From a virus: 44,574 bases of DNA. The stretch is taken from positions 1-44,574 of IMG/VR virus record IMGVR_UViG_3300022602_000174. One strand, given 5' to 3'. The notes beneath the pieces are model-generated. The model did not search any database. It saw nothing but the letters and a program-made list of their open reading frames with translations, and was not told the DNA's origin. Positions 1-7,819 of the stretch are shown piece by piece; position 1 is the first letter of the stretch; every line of letters starts with the position of its first letter. The translations under genes were made by a program, and so were the position numbers.

Positions 1-251
1 AATTCGTTGGCTGTTGTTGGATAGTCTAATGTGACTTCCCAAACATTAACGTTGCGATTTCTGATTTTAGGAAAGTCTAGAGGAAATGATTGTACTGGAG
101 TTTGACCTGTTTTTTTGAAGTCGGCTACGCCGTATCGATCTAATAGTCCTTGTAGTTTAGTCTCATCCTCTGTAGTGACATCACCTGCTACCTTTACTCG
201 AAAGGTATAGGTTTTCTTGGATTCGGTAAGGTATTCTTTAAGTGATTTCAT
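1..251 (-). CDS. Partial gene: possible internal head protein with capsid-targeting N-terminus
   Basis: Only the first 83 codons lie in the window; the gene runs off the left edge. The protein begins MKSLKEYLTES and continues with a mixed charged sequence that I do not recognise. The N-terminus has the layout of the T4 capsid-targeting sequence of internal proteins (MKTYQEFIAE): M-K, a Glu, an aromatic residue, then a small/hydrophobic-x-Glu site. Leu-Thr-Glu at residues 8-10 fits the (L/I)-x-E consensus of the T4 prohead protease gp21. This suggests, by inference, a protein packaged in the prohead and trimmed at maturation. It is the last gene of the gp4-gp16 run and starts 7 nt after the gp16 stop. 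There is no Shine-Dalgarno sequence, but a GATAAATA late-promoter motif lies 7 nt before the ATG. It could instead be another prohead core or unrelated structural protein. Confidence 0.6.
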   Translation of the reverse strand, partial: MKSLKEYLTESKKTYTFRVKVAGDVTTEDETKLQGLLDRYGVADFKKTGQTPVQSFPLDFPKIRNRNVNVWEVTLDYPTTANE

Positions 252-257
252 AGTAAT

Positions 258-740
258 TTATTTATCCATCTTTTTCAGTTTCTCAAGGAGGCTATTACGG
301 TCTGTAATTAGATATCCTTCTGCTTCTATAGCCTCTGGATCTTGATTTCCTTGTTTTTTATCAATACCATACTTCTTAATCTGTAGGTCAATCATCTTGA
401 GTTTTTTATCTATTTTGTTAGATTTGGCAGTGATAGCGGCATTCATCATTTGTGCGGCAACTTCAAACATACGAGCACCATAACGTGCTTCTACGTTCAT
501 TCCTAGATCCATTAGGTCGTTATAGGCTTGTTCTGCTTTGTTGGCAAGATTATCTAACTCTGCATCACTTACATCACCTAAACCTTTAACTCTAGGCAGT
601 GCGGCGGCAATTTTATCAAACTGTTCTAGTTTATCTTCTAGACTAACCACTGTTTGTTCAGTAGATTCAACAATAGGCTCAATAATAGGTTCTGCTTCTG
701 TGGGAGCCACATTAAAAAGTTCTTCAAGTTTTTTTGTCAT
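258..740 (-). CDS. 16: Small terminase subunit, gp16-like
   Basis: 160 residues, close to T4 gp16 (164). The small terminase recognises the DNA concatemer and stimulates the large ATPase/nuclease gp17 at the prohead portal. The N-terminal 50 residues are acidic. The middle, about residues 60-125, is predicted helical and contains DLMDLGMNVEAR followed by a lysine-rich stretch with KIDKKLKMIDLQIKK, which I recognise from small terminases of T4-like marine phages. The helical core would be the ring-forming coiled coil. The gene lies between gp4 and the capsid-targeted-type gene, 8 nt after the gp4 stop, with only a weak TAAAG ribosome site. The large subunit gp17 is not in this window, so the usual 16-17 adjacency of T4 is broken here. 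The call rests on remembered family resemblance and length. Confidence 0.7.
   Translation of the reverse strand: MTKKLEELFNVAPTEAEPIIEPIVESTEQTVVSLEDKLEQFDKIAAALPRVKGLGDVSDAELDNLANKAEQAYNDLMDLGMNVEARYGARMFEVAAQMMNAAITAKSNKIDKKLKMIDLQIKKYGIDKKQGNQDPEAIEAEGYLITDRNSLLEKLKKMDK
259..266 (-). promoter_or_regulatory. Candidate T4-type late promoter, 7 nt before ATG
   Basis: Read on the minus strand this is GATAAATA, one base from the T4 late -10 consensus TATAAATA. It overlaps the end of gp16. The last A is separated from the ATG at 251 by AATTACT. If initiation follows T4 rules (motif at -13 to -6), the transcript would start about 2 nt before the ATG. Confidence 0.5.
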
Positions 741-748
741 ATCTTTAC

Positions 749-1186
749 TTATCGTTTTGACCCGGTATGGAACAAATCTTGTTCACTTACTACTCTAAAA
801 CGTAATCCCATTCTTTTACACCATGCTTGAGCCGCTTGCCATTTAGCCATATTTTTTACATACTGGGCTTGGTTGTAAGGATTTTTTCCTACTGATTCTA
901 GCATGGCTTGATTTTTAGGTTTAATCTCTATTAGTTCAGCATGTTTTTTCATATTCTTGTCAACATACACAATTAAAAAATCAGGCACATAGACAGTATT
1001 TTTTCCAGTCAACGGATCTTGATAAGGTATTTTAACACTTTCACTTGCCCATTGTTGTACTGACGGGTTATTATCACAAAACATCATGAAAGTTAATTCC
1101 CAACTTGATCTGTATGTAGGAGTTTTACCGCCTACATATTTTTCAGGGAACTTGGGCTGAAATTGGCCTCGTGCTGTTGCTCTCAT
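749..1186 (-). CDS. 4: Head completion protein gp4 (TnsA-like nuclease fold)
   Basis: 145 residues; T4 gp4 is 150. In T4, gp4 is added to the DNA-filled head before tail joining, and the family has a TnsA/PD-(D/E)XK-like nuclease fold. The motif residues are visible in order: Glu30 in RSSWEL, Asp69 in VPDFL, and the E-x-K pair in ELIEIKPK (about residues 86-93). All the catalytic positions of the fold therefore look intact. The N-terminus (RGQFQPKFPEKYVGG) and the Trp/Gln-rich region near residues 110-125 also fit the family. The ATG overlaps the TGA stop of the preceding 122-codon gene (ATGA), so translation is probably coupled. The next gene downstream is the small terminase. Confidence 0.85.
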   Translation of the reverse strand: MRATARGQFQPKFPEKYVGGKTPTYRSSWELTFMMFCDNNPSVQQWASESVKIPYQDPLTGKNTVYVPDFLIVYVDKNMKKHAELIEIKPKNQAMLESVGKNPYNQAQYVKNMAKWQAAQAWCKRMGLRFRVVSEQDLFHTGSKR

Positions 1187-1551
1187 GGTAATATATTACG
1201 TTTAACAGTATCAACTGGAATTACAGTTTGAATGACACCTAATGTGCTAGATTTGTATCTATTATTATTTAGAATCTCTGCAACTAGCGCACTCAACTCT
1301 GCCTGATTTAATCCTCGAACTGTTTCTACAATTGCCATTGCATTGTAGCCGTCTTTTTTTGCTTGGGCCAAAATGGCGATAGCAATATTTTCTGCAGAGT
1401 CTTCGCTAAATCCTCTTGTTTCTAAAAACCCTCGCATTGCTATAAGGGTATTATTATCAAGTTGGGTTGGTCTTGAATAAAAATTATTAAAAGTCTGAAG
1501 TGTTTTATCACTTGACGATGTTGGTTTTTGAATTGGAATATTTGTGTACAT
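1183..1551 (-). CDS. Small conserved structural-type protein of T4-like marine phages
   Basis: 122 residues, function not known to me. The body, about residues 20-105, is predicted helical. It contains FNNFYSRPTQLDNNTLIAM, then a helix rich in Ala/Ile and a segment ending in ILNNNRYKSSTLG. I associate this pattern with small structural proteins of T4-like cyanophages and relatives, but cannot name a T4 counterpart. It begins 2 nt after the stop of the tube-fold gene and its TGA overlaps the gp4 ATG. It is therefore part of one tightly packed transcript with gp4 and gp16. No separate ribosome site stands out. A role in head completion or tail assembly is inferred only from position. Confidence 0.6.
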   Translation of the reverse strand: MYTNIPIQKPTSSSDKTLQTFNNFYSRPTQLDNNTLIAMRGFLETRGFSEDSAENIAIAILAQAKKDGYNAMAIVETVRGLNQAELSALVAEILNNNRYKSSTLGVIQTVIPVDTVKRNILP

Positions 1552-1553
1552 GT

Positions 1554-3275
1554 TTAGGCAAAATCTGTATAGTCAGAAGAATCACTGCCACTATCGGCAT
1601 ATTGTGTTTCGTTCGAATCTTGATTATCTTGGTCTTCTATTGAACTTATTTCTGTATCTGGTTCACCATCTTCTGGAGGAAGATCAGGAGGATCAGTTGC
1701 TTCTACTTCATCTTCTGATTGGGCATTATCATCAAGTTGTTTCTGAACCAAGTATGTGTTTTGTGCATCGGCTACCGCGGCTTCTGCCGCTCCTATTTGG
1801 TCAGCAAGAGACTCGGGACTTGTGTATCCTGACGAATCCATCTTACCCATTATAGAATCAATTTCTGCTTGATCCCCGGCTGCTTTTGCGGCCGCTAGTT
1901 CTGCATCATATTGTTGTTGAGCCAGTTCTGCATCTGCTTTTTGTTTTTGTAAGGCATCAAGTTTAGCCTGTTGCTCTGCAACGTATGCCTGAGCATCGGC
2001 TAATGATCCTGTACCACTGCCACCTAATAAACTTCTTGTTGTTGCACCACCGGCAGTAACATTATTAAGCAATCTGTTTACTCCGCCGGAACCGGCATTT
2101 GTGTTTCCATTAGTAGAAGAATTACCGCCTAAGAAATTGCTAAACACCTTACCTAATCCTCCTGCAGATCCTGCAACAACATTAGACAAATTAGAAGTTA
2201 TTCCCGGTATACCGCTTGTACTAAGTCCCTTACCAGATGCTAGATTTCCTAATAAACCACCAGCAATACTATATGCTTCTGCTCCTAAACTTGCTTTACT
2301 AACATTTTTTAGATTATTGGCCAAATTTACAACACCTCTGGCTAACTGTAACGGGTTCAAACTTTTTGCACTCAACGGGTCATCTGTTGAGCCACCTAAC
2401 GGATACGCAAACTCTGCTCCGCCATTTTGGCCTCCCATTAATTCAGTAACACCTGCTACAATACCCCCAGGACCTAAAATACTGTTATTTCCGCTACCAA
2501 GAATACTAAGTGGACTAGGTTCTTGATCATAATGTATTGTAGCAAAACCTGCAGGGTTGTTTCCTTTATCTACACGACCAGTAGCATACTGAACCATTTC
2601 GTATGCGACTGTCATTTTATTTTCTAGTAATTTACTTTCTGCCTGATTCATTGTATCGTGAGCCCAATCTGTTATGATAGGATTAATAATACTGAATGCT
2701 GTAAACTGTGCTCTATTAAGTTGAAATATTTCTATACTATCAAAAAATGGTGCTGGAGTTTTAATTCCATTGTTTAGACCATAACTAAATGCATCAGTTG
2801 GTTCTGCCACTGAGTACGGTGTGTCCATATATTTTGAAGGCGGTAACGGTCTGTTTAATTGTGTATTATCTATGTCATCTGCAAAATAATATCTATAATA
2901 TGCTTCCCATAATGCAGTTGATGTATTATTATGGTCATCATGAAATGTCATCGAAATCGGTTGATATTCTATTTTACTTTGAACATACGCTTTTCTGTTG
3001 TATTGATTTAATACTTCTGTAGCCATTCTAAATTTAGGAAGTTCAGTTTGTTTAACTAACATTCCTATAGTCCGGCCATTGGTATTAACAAATTGCTCTA
3101 CCAATGGAACTTTCCTTGCATTTTGACTAATATTGATTACAACATAGTATAAGAATCCAATCTTAGGAACATACTTGTAATAGTCGTCTAGATACAATCT
3201 AGAGGCGTGAGCGTAACTCTTTAATTGATAAGGAGAATTAAAAACTTGTCCGAGAAAATTGTCAAATATACCCAT
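1554..3275 (-). CDS. Tube-fold (gp19/gp54-like) tail or baseplate protein with coiled coil and acidic tail
   Basis: 573 residues. Residues 25-135 resemble the tail-tube fold: an N-terminal strand region (KIGFLYYVVINI), a MLVKQTELPKFRM segment like the tube-protein loop after the first strands, and SKIEYQPISMTFHDD matching the conserved strand pair of gp19 relatives. Residues 215-255 (YATGRVDKGNNPAGFATIHYD) close the domain. The remainder is unusual: a Gly/Asn/Ser-rich linker (about 255-420), an Ala/Gln/Lys coiled coil (about 423-485) and a strongly acidic tail (about 512-573). T4 has one non-tube protein of this fold, the tube initiator gp54 (about 320 residues), so a baseplate or tube-terminus adaptor role is plausible but unproven. 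The gene starts right after a terminator and a CTAAATA motif, with no Shine-Dalgarno sequence. Confidence 0.6.
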   Translation of the reverse strand: MGIFDNFLGQVFNSPYQLKSYAHASRLYLDDYYKYVPKIGFLYYVVINISQNARKVPLVEQFVNTNGRTIGMLVKQTELPKFRMATEVLNQYNRKAYVQSKIEYQPISMTFHDDHNNTSTALWEAYYRYYFADDIDNTQLNRPLPPSKYMDTPYSVAEPTDAFSYGLNNGIKTPAPFFDSIEIFQLNRAQFTAFSIINPIITDWAHDTMNQAESKLLENKMTVAYEMVQYATGRVDKGNNPAGFATIHYDQEPSPLSILGSGNNSILGPGGIVAGVTELMGGQNGGAEFAYPLGGSTDDPLSAKSLNPLQLARGVVNLANNLKNVSKASLGAEAYSIAGGLLGNLASGKGLSTSGIPGITSNLSNVVAGSAGGLGKVFSNFLGGNSSTNGNTNAGSGGVNRLLNNVTAGGATTRSLLGGSGTGSLADAQAYVAEQQAKLDALQKQKADAELAQQQYDAELAAAKAAGDQAEIDSIMGKMDSSGYTSPESLADQIGAAEAAVADAQNTYLVQKQLDDNAQSEDEVEATDPPDLPPEDGEPDTEISSIEDQDNQDSNETQYADSGSDSSDYTDFA

Positions 3276-3280
3276 ACGAA

Positions 3281-3287
3281 TATTTAG
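3281..3287 (-). promoter_or_regulatory. Candidate late promoter CTAAATA(TT), 5 nt before ATG
   Basis: The minus strand reads CTAAATATTCGTATG, ending in the start codon at 3275. It lies just downstream of the terminator at 3294-3320, where a new transcript must begin. The same string, apart from one base, precedes gp13. With T4 late-promoter geometry the first transcribed base would be the A of the ATG. Confidence 0.55.
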
Positions 3288-3293
3288 TCGTAA

Positions 3294-3320
3294 AAAAAGG
3301 CCTGGATTACAGGCCTTTTT
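3294..3320. terminator. Bidirectional intrinsic terminator after gp19
   Basis: AAAAAGGCCTG at 3294-3304 and CAGGCCTTTTT at 3310-3320 form a perfect 11-bp stem around the 5-base loop GATTA. On the minus strand the stem ends in a run of seven T (through 3292), the form of a rho-independent terminator for the gp18-gp19 transcript. It begins 13 nt after the gp19 stop. Confidence 0.9.
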
Positions 3321-3333
3321 ACGAAGTTATATA

Positions 3334-3987
3334 TTAACCTCCAGTGCCACTTGAACCAGTTGCACTGTCTTGAGCAATACTTCTTCCGACATTTGCTCCT
3401 AATCCTACAGGGTTGCCACTCTTATCTACTTGGATTGCATTATCAAATTCAATTGTTAATGCAATTTCCATCGGTGTGCTTTCAGCGTATGCTAATTCAT
3501 TGTAGTTAACTGTTTGTAGGTAACAACCAACACATTCCCATGTTTCTAAAACTCCAGCATCAAATGCACCGTTGCCACCGTCTAACATTTCAATTCTTGT
3601 TAAGAATTTATAATCAGCGCCAGCATAAGCACTTGCTTGTTCGAAGAAATCAAATTGTTTCTGTAATTGTTCGCCAACTACTTTTGTAACATTACCGCCG
3701 ACATCATCTCTAACTGAAATTGCTAGCGATTGCCATGTTGGTTTACCAGCGTATTTAATTTGACTGTTGTACACATGGATAATTTGGTTTTCAAACTGAA
3801 CCTGTGGACGAGCCGCAGTAACTACTTGCTTTGTTAATTCGGTAACAGGTTTAGTAATTCCAAAATTTTCTAATGTTACTCTAAAACGATATTTTAATTT
3901 TGGCATCAACAAACCTTGAACGGTTGATGATTGTCCGCCACCCGCTCCCGGTACTGTATATCTGCTTAAACTTGATAGTGCCGCCAT
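3334..3987 (-). CDS. 19: Tail tube protein gp19
   Basis: 217 residues (T4 gp19 is 163). Polymerises inside the sheath into the tail tube through which DNA passes. Visible features are the Gly/Ser N-terminus, the strand LKYRFRVTLENFG (about residues 31-43), the FENQIIHVYNSQIKYAGKP loop and SLAISVRDDVGG, equivalent to the conserved strand turn of tube proteins. The C-terminal strands carry LETWECVGCYLQTVNY and PMEIALTIEFDNAIQ, the latter typical of gp19 (EVTLALDYW in T4). It follows gp18 directly and has a strong ribosome site, AAGGAG 7 nt before the ATG (3995-4000). Transcription ends at the hairpin just downstream. High translation is expected, since tube subunits are needed in large number. 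Confidence 0.9.
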   Translation of the reverse strand: MAALSSLSRYTVPGAGGGQSSTVQGLLMPKLKYRFRVTLENFGITKPVTELTKQVVTAARPQVQFENQIIHVYNSQIKYAGKPTWQSLAISVRDDVGGNVTKVVGEQLQKQFDFFEQASAYAGADYKFLTRIEMLDGGNGAFDAGVLETWECVGCYLQTVNYNELAYAESTPMEIALTIEFDNAIQVDKSGNPVGLGANVGRSIAQDSATGSSGTGG

Positions 3988-4010
3988 TTTATTACTCCTT
4001 GTCCTTTATA

Positions 4011-7000
4011 TTATAGTCCTGCCTTGATTGCGCCTGTGTTCTTTATACGCAATGGGATGTAGATAAATTCCACTGCCTTAATTGGCTCAATAGCGATATC
4101 CAACCAAAGTTCAGAACGATCGATTCTCGTTGGAGTGTTATTGCTTTCATCACAGACAACTGCGAAGTCGTTCAATGCTCTTTTGTTTACTAATTCTAGT
4201 AAGAAACTCTGTGCCGCACCTTTGATCTCGTTACGTGTAACTGTATCATTAGGTTCAAACAAGAATGGTTTCGCAAGAATTGCTAATTGTCGACGCATGT
4301 AACATACTAAACGTGCTACATTAATTCTGTCTAATGCACTAGCATTTCTAGCACGAGTGTACTGGCCGAAGTTAACAATTCCTGCACCCGATAAAGTTGC
4401 AATAGGATTAATCTTAACACCTGCTAATACATCTCTTAAACTGTTTGGTAGAGTAGTGCTCTTGAATTCGCCGTCTAGGATGTAACCAACTGCTGTAGCA
4501 TTGTCAACACCACCGCGTCTTGTTCCTGCTGGAGCAAACCATTCGTAACTCTTTTGATCGCTTACTGCAATTGTACGTAGCATCATATGACTTGGAGGAA
4601 CAACAATGTAGTTGCCTGTGTTGTCATTTGTGTAACCACTTGGGTAGAACATAGCCATGTACTCGTCATAACTTACGGCACCTGTGTCGTTATTGTCAAA
4701 TGCACCGTTAGTGTTGTTACCCCAAGCCGCTAAATCAGTACCTGTTGGTTGTAAGCGGAATGGTGTGTCACCGACTACGAACGCAGTCTGTCCACGATCA
4801 ACGTTAAATGCAATCATATTTTCAATTGCTTCAGGATAACCTGGGCAAGCAATTAAGTTGAATATAACAGAGTCTGTATCACGGATTGCTTGGTTAGTGT
4901 CTATTTGTGCTTTCATACCAGCAACAACAAATCCTCGTTGTGCATGGCGTCCAAATGCTCCACTGCCGTCTGCATTATTAGGACTTACAGAAATCCAACG
5001 ATCTGCATTATATGTCAATCCGCCGTTAGCACCGTTCATAACTTCGTTACCATAACGTGTATTTTCGCCATTATTAGAATTAATGTTGATGTAACTTGTT
5101 ACATACTTCTTAACATTAAAACCAGAACGACGTAGATTCCATAGTCTCATACCTTTTGGATATAGTGCAGGATCTGGTGCATCTGGGTCTAGATAGTTAC
5201 TGCTTAGTAGATCAACAATTGATGCTGGATCTACGTCAGTTCCCATTGTACCCCAACGTGCATCAGCAAATAACCAACCAGTCGGAGTTGTTTGATCTGT
5301 AGGATCTTGTGCTACCCAGTCAAGGTTAGAGCCGTCCCACACATAAATGTTTTGACCGTAACTATCGACGTCTGATGTATCAATCCAAATATCGCCATTT
5401 ACTAATGGAGTACCGTCACTTTGTGTAGTTGGTTCTACTGCGGCTACTAATGGCCCCATTGGATCTGATGTTGGGAATGCTGTTGAATCTTTATATCCAA
5501 CCCATGTTGTACCATTATTGTATAATACATCAACTTCGTCAACTACTGAACTATACCACAATGTACCATTTGCTGGATTTGTGTATGGAATTTCGGAAGT
5601 TGGCTCGTATACCAATGGTTTCCATGTACTTGCGTAGTATTGATATCCGTCATTTTCGTACTCACCGGCGGAATAGAAGTTTTGTGTTCCACTCTCAGTT
5701 CCGTCAGTTGCACGAGACCACGGAGTTAACTGCAAATAAGATGCTAACGGAGTATGAGTGCCATCTAAGAATTTAATTTCGCCACCTGCTGAGTGCTGAA
5801 TTGTTAAACTTGTTGCGTTTCCGCTAGAATCATATGATGCCGCACTTGCTGAAACATAAGTTAATCCTGCATTGTTAATATGAGAAATAACTGTGTCCAT
5901 TGTATCGCCATTGCTTAAACTAATTGTTACACCAGAACTATAATTTGCAACACCACCTGTTAATGTGCCTAGTCCTTCAATAATGTTAAATTGTGAAGAA
6001 GTAGTTACAGTTAAACTTGTTACAGTTGATGTAACCTGTGTTGGACCGGTTGTTGTTCTGCGGAAAATGTCAAATTCTGCGTATTGTGTATTATCTGATG
6101 CAGTACTCCATGCACCTGTACCTTTGTCATAATTTACTTCAACATAAATTGATCCTGTTGCAGGACTAGCAATTGTGTTAATAGCAGTTTGTCCGTCTGG
6201 ATAAACTGGAGCACTTACACTTGTAAATGCGGCAGTAGCGGCACTATAAACTTTAACTGCCCAGTTAGCACCTGAATTAGGAACTGTTGTTTTAACATAA
6301 ACAGAACCTGTTGGGTTTGTGCTGAAATCTGGATATTTAGTGTGTGGCCCTTGGAATAGTGCAGGAGCCGCATTTGATCCTGCTGTAAATCCCATTGCAA
6401 GAATCATAGCGTTGCCGCCAGTACCAGTGCCTTGAATATTAATACCACCATCTGGTGTTGTACCATTAGATTTTGCAGAACCATCAGCATAAATTTCTAG
6501 GTAACCACTTAAATTAACCTTGGCATTAAAACCGTGATTGTAACCAACTGAGTTAATTGAACTTGCTAACGCAATAAAAGTAGTTCCACTTAATGTAATA
6601 GTCTGACCATTGATAACAAATGTCTGACCATTGTAAGCAGTCATGTCTTGATTGGCCTTGGTACTTGTAACTACTGGCCATGAACTTTGCCATGCACTAG
6701 ATTTCCATGTAGAAGATGCACTAAAATTGCTTTCAACGTTGCTACCAATTTGTACCCAATTACCGTCTTTATTTTTATACCAGTAATGCACTTCTGTTGT
6801 TAGTGCAACAACAGCATAAGAACCGTTAGTACCAAAACTTGCCTTTGGTGTAAAGTTATCAGAAGTGGCAGTTGCTAAATTTGTATTGTCGATTACTAAA
6901 GGAACTTTGTTTGTAAATGCCTTGTTAGTATTGCTCCATTCAAAAATACCCCATTTAGTATTTGAAGTATCTAACCAGTATGTTCCATCTACTGGATCAC

Positions 7001-7382
7001 CTTCTGGTCTAGAAGATAGAGGCAATAATGAACCTAAATCTAAGTCAGCGCGGACAACATAGGCTCTTGAACTAACACCTAGTAAACTATATGCGGCTTG
7101 TAATCCGTATTCGTTTAATTCTCCACCGTTGATTGGATTGCCACTTGAATCTGTGTAGAATAATGGAGTTCCAAATGTATCTGTTAAATCACGTTGGCTA
7201 GTGATTAGATAAACTTTACCTGCATTTGTTGGAATAGTACCTTGAGCGGTACCGGTTCCGCTTGCATTTTCCTTATTGCTCTTACTCGCTACGAAGATCA
7301 TAGGAGTTGTTGACGGAGCCGCTGGTAGGTAAAAACTCTCGTCTATAACTGATATCTGTACGCCTGGTGAATTTAAAGCCAT
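4011..7382 (-). CDS. 18: Tail sheath protein gp18, greatly enlarged
   Basis: 1,123 residues against 659 in T4. It forms the contractile sheath around the gp19 tube. The conserved ends are clear: residues 1-115 (SPGVQISVIDESFY, then FGTPLFYTD and YGLQAAYSLLG), and about 735-1123 with NLIACPGYPEAIENMIAFN, SYEWFAPAGTRRGG, INPIATLSGAGIVNFGQYT and the closing strands up to IKNTGAIKAGL. Between them about 600 residues are inserted. They hold several small Trp/Gly modules (residues 129-155, 601-632, 660-692; weaker ones near 355-385 and 405-425). They also hold two beta segments with a hook-type IN pattern (245-335 and 464-550). The insertion probably projects outward, as the variable domains of T4 gp18 do. 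A CTAAATA promoter lies 32 nt upstream, with TGGGAG 6 nt before the ATG. Confidence 0.93.
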   Translation of the reverse strand: MALNSPGVQISVIDESFYLPAAPSTTPMIFVASKSNKENASGTGTAQGTIPTNAGKVYLITSQRDLTDTFGTPLFYTDSSGNPINGGELNEYGLQAAYSLLGVSSRAYVVRADLDLGSLLPLSSRPEGDPVDGTYWLDTSNTKWGIFEWSNTNKAFTNKVPLVIDNTNLATATSDNFTPKASFGTNGSYAVVALTTEVHYWYKNKDGNWVQIGSNVESNFSASSTWKSSAWQSSWPVVTSTKANQDMTAYNGQTFVINGQTITLSGTTFIALASSINSVGYNHGFNAKVNLSGYLEIYADGSAKSNGTTPDGGINIQGTGTGGNAMILAMGFTAGSNAAPALFQGPHTKYPDFSTNPTGSVYVKTTVPNSGANWAVKVYSAATAAFTSVSAPVYPDGQTAINTIASPATGSIYVEVNYDKGTGAWSTASDNTQYAEFDIFRRTTTGPTQVTSTVTSLTVTTSSQFNIIEGLGTLTGGVANYSSGVTISLSNGDTMDTVISHINNAGLTYVSASAASYDSSGNATSLTIQHSAGGEIKFLDGTHTPLASYLQLTPWSRATDGTESGTQNFYSAGEYENDGYQYYASTWKPLVYEPTSEIPYTNPANGTLWYSSVVDEVDVLYNNGTTWVGYKDSTAFPTSDPMGPLVAAVEPTTQSDGTPLVNGDIWIDTSDVDSYGQNIYVWDGSNLDWVAQDPTDQTTPTGWLFADARWGTMGTDVDPASIVDLLSSNYLDPDAPDPALYPKGMRLWNLRRSGFNVKKYVTSYININSNNGENTRYGNEVMNGANGGLTYNADRWISVSPNNADGSGAFGRHAQRGFVVAGMKAQIDTNQAIRDTDSVIFNLIACPGYPEAIENMIAFNVDRGQTAFVVGDTPFRLQPTGTDLAAWGNNTNGAFDNNDTGAVSYDEYMAMFYPSGYTNDNTGNYIVVPPSHMMLRTIAVSDQKSYEWFAPAGTRRGGVDNATAVGYILDGEFKSTTLPNSLRDVLAGVKINPIATLSGAGIVNFGQYTRARNASALDRINVARLVCYMRRQLAILAKPFLFEPNDTVTRNEIKGAAQSFLLELVNKRALNDFAVVCDESNNTPTRIDRSELWLDIAIEPIKAVEFIYIPLRIKNTGAIKAGL

Positions 7383-7414
7383 TTCAATCTCCCATATAAT
7401 GGTTTTCTTGCTAA

Positions 7415-7421
7415 TATTTAG
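7415..7421 (-). promoter_or_regulatory. Candidate late promoter CTAAATA(TT) for gp18
   Basis: The minus strand reads CTAAATATTAGC, the same nine-base core as before gp13 and the tube-fold gene. Here it is followed by a leader of roughly 27 nt that includes TGGGAG. The gp18-gp19 unit would thus be expressed from a promoter with a conventional 5' leader. Confidence 0.55.
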
Positions 7422-7444
7422 CGGATATGATTGAAAAACACCGG

Positions 7445-7452
7445 CTTAAATA
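7445..7452 (+). promoter_or_regulatory. Weak late-like motif before the HNH-like gene
   Basis: CTTAAATA on the plus strand, 31 nt before the ATG at 7484. It lacks the expected base before TAAATA, so it is a weak match. The only ribosome-site-like sequence for the downstream gene is AAAGGGCGG, just before the ATG. Confidence 0.3.
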
Positions 7453-7483
7453 CCTATGAAAAGGGCACCAAAAAGGGCGGTAT

Positions 7484-7819
7484 ATGCGTAATACTTGTAA
7501 AAAATGTCAGCAAAGACCAGTTGCAGTTAACTATCAGAAGAACGGTCGTACTTACTATAGATCAATGTGTGACCATTGTTCGAGAGGATATCTAACTGAC
7601 CAACCGCAGTGGACAAAGTTAGGATACAAGAAAAAAAATTCTTGCGATAAATGTGGATTCAAATCACCACATAAAGAAATTTTTAAAATATTTCATGTTG
7701 ACGGAAATTTATCCAATGCTAATCCTGCCAATCTAAAGACGATATGTTCTAACTGTTCTATAGTGATTCAAAAAGAAGGGGGTCGGTGGCGTCAGGGCGA
7801 TCTCCGACCAGATTTTTAA
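7484..7819 (+). CDS. Small HNH-like zinc-finger protein, possibly inactive nuclease
   Basis: 111 basic residues. Two zinc-binding pairs form an N-terminal ribbon (Cys5/Cys8 with Cys29/Cys32) and a second set (Cys54/Cys57 with Cys88/Cys91) frames an HNH-type treble clef. In it HVDGN (71-75), Asn83 and Leu84 match the usual H-x-D-G-N...N-L pattern. Two usual ligands are missing: the position before His71 is Phe70, and the residue after Cys91 is Ser, not His. It may therefore bind nucleic acid without efficient cleavage. I recall similar proteins ending in GDLxPD in T4-like marine phages, so this is a resident small gene rather than a fresh homing endonuclease. It is alone on the plus strand between gp18 and the kinase, and its last 62 nt overlap the kinase 3' end antisense. 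Confidence 0.7.
   Translation: MRNTCKKCQQRPVAVNYQKNGRTYYRSMCDHCSRGYLTDQPQWTKLGYKKKNSCDKCGFKSPHKEIFKIFHVDGNLSNANPANLKTICSNCSIVIQKEGGRWRQGDLRPDF

Noticed and set aside
4008-4018. TATAAT-like -10 box between gp18 and gp19
   Set aside because: No -35 partner at the right distance and no late motif; gp19 is more simply read from the gp18 transcript.
7456-7491. 11-codon leader peptide before the HNH-like gene
   Set aside because: Very short, no ribosome site, and only 3 nt after the weak promoter-like motif; likely chance.
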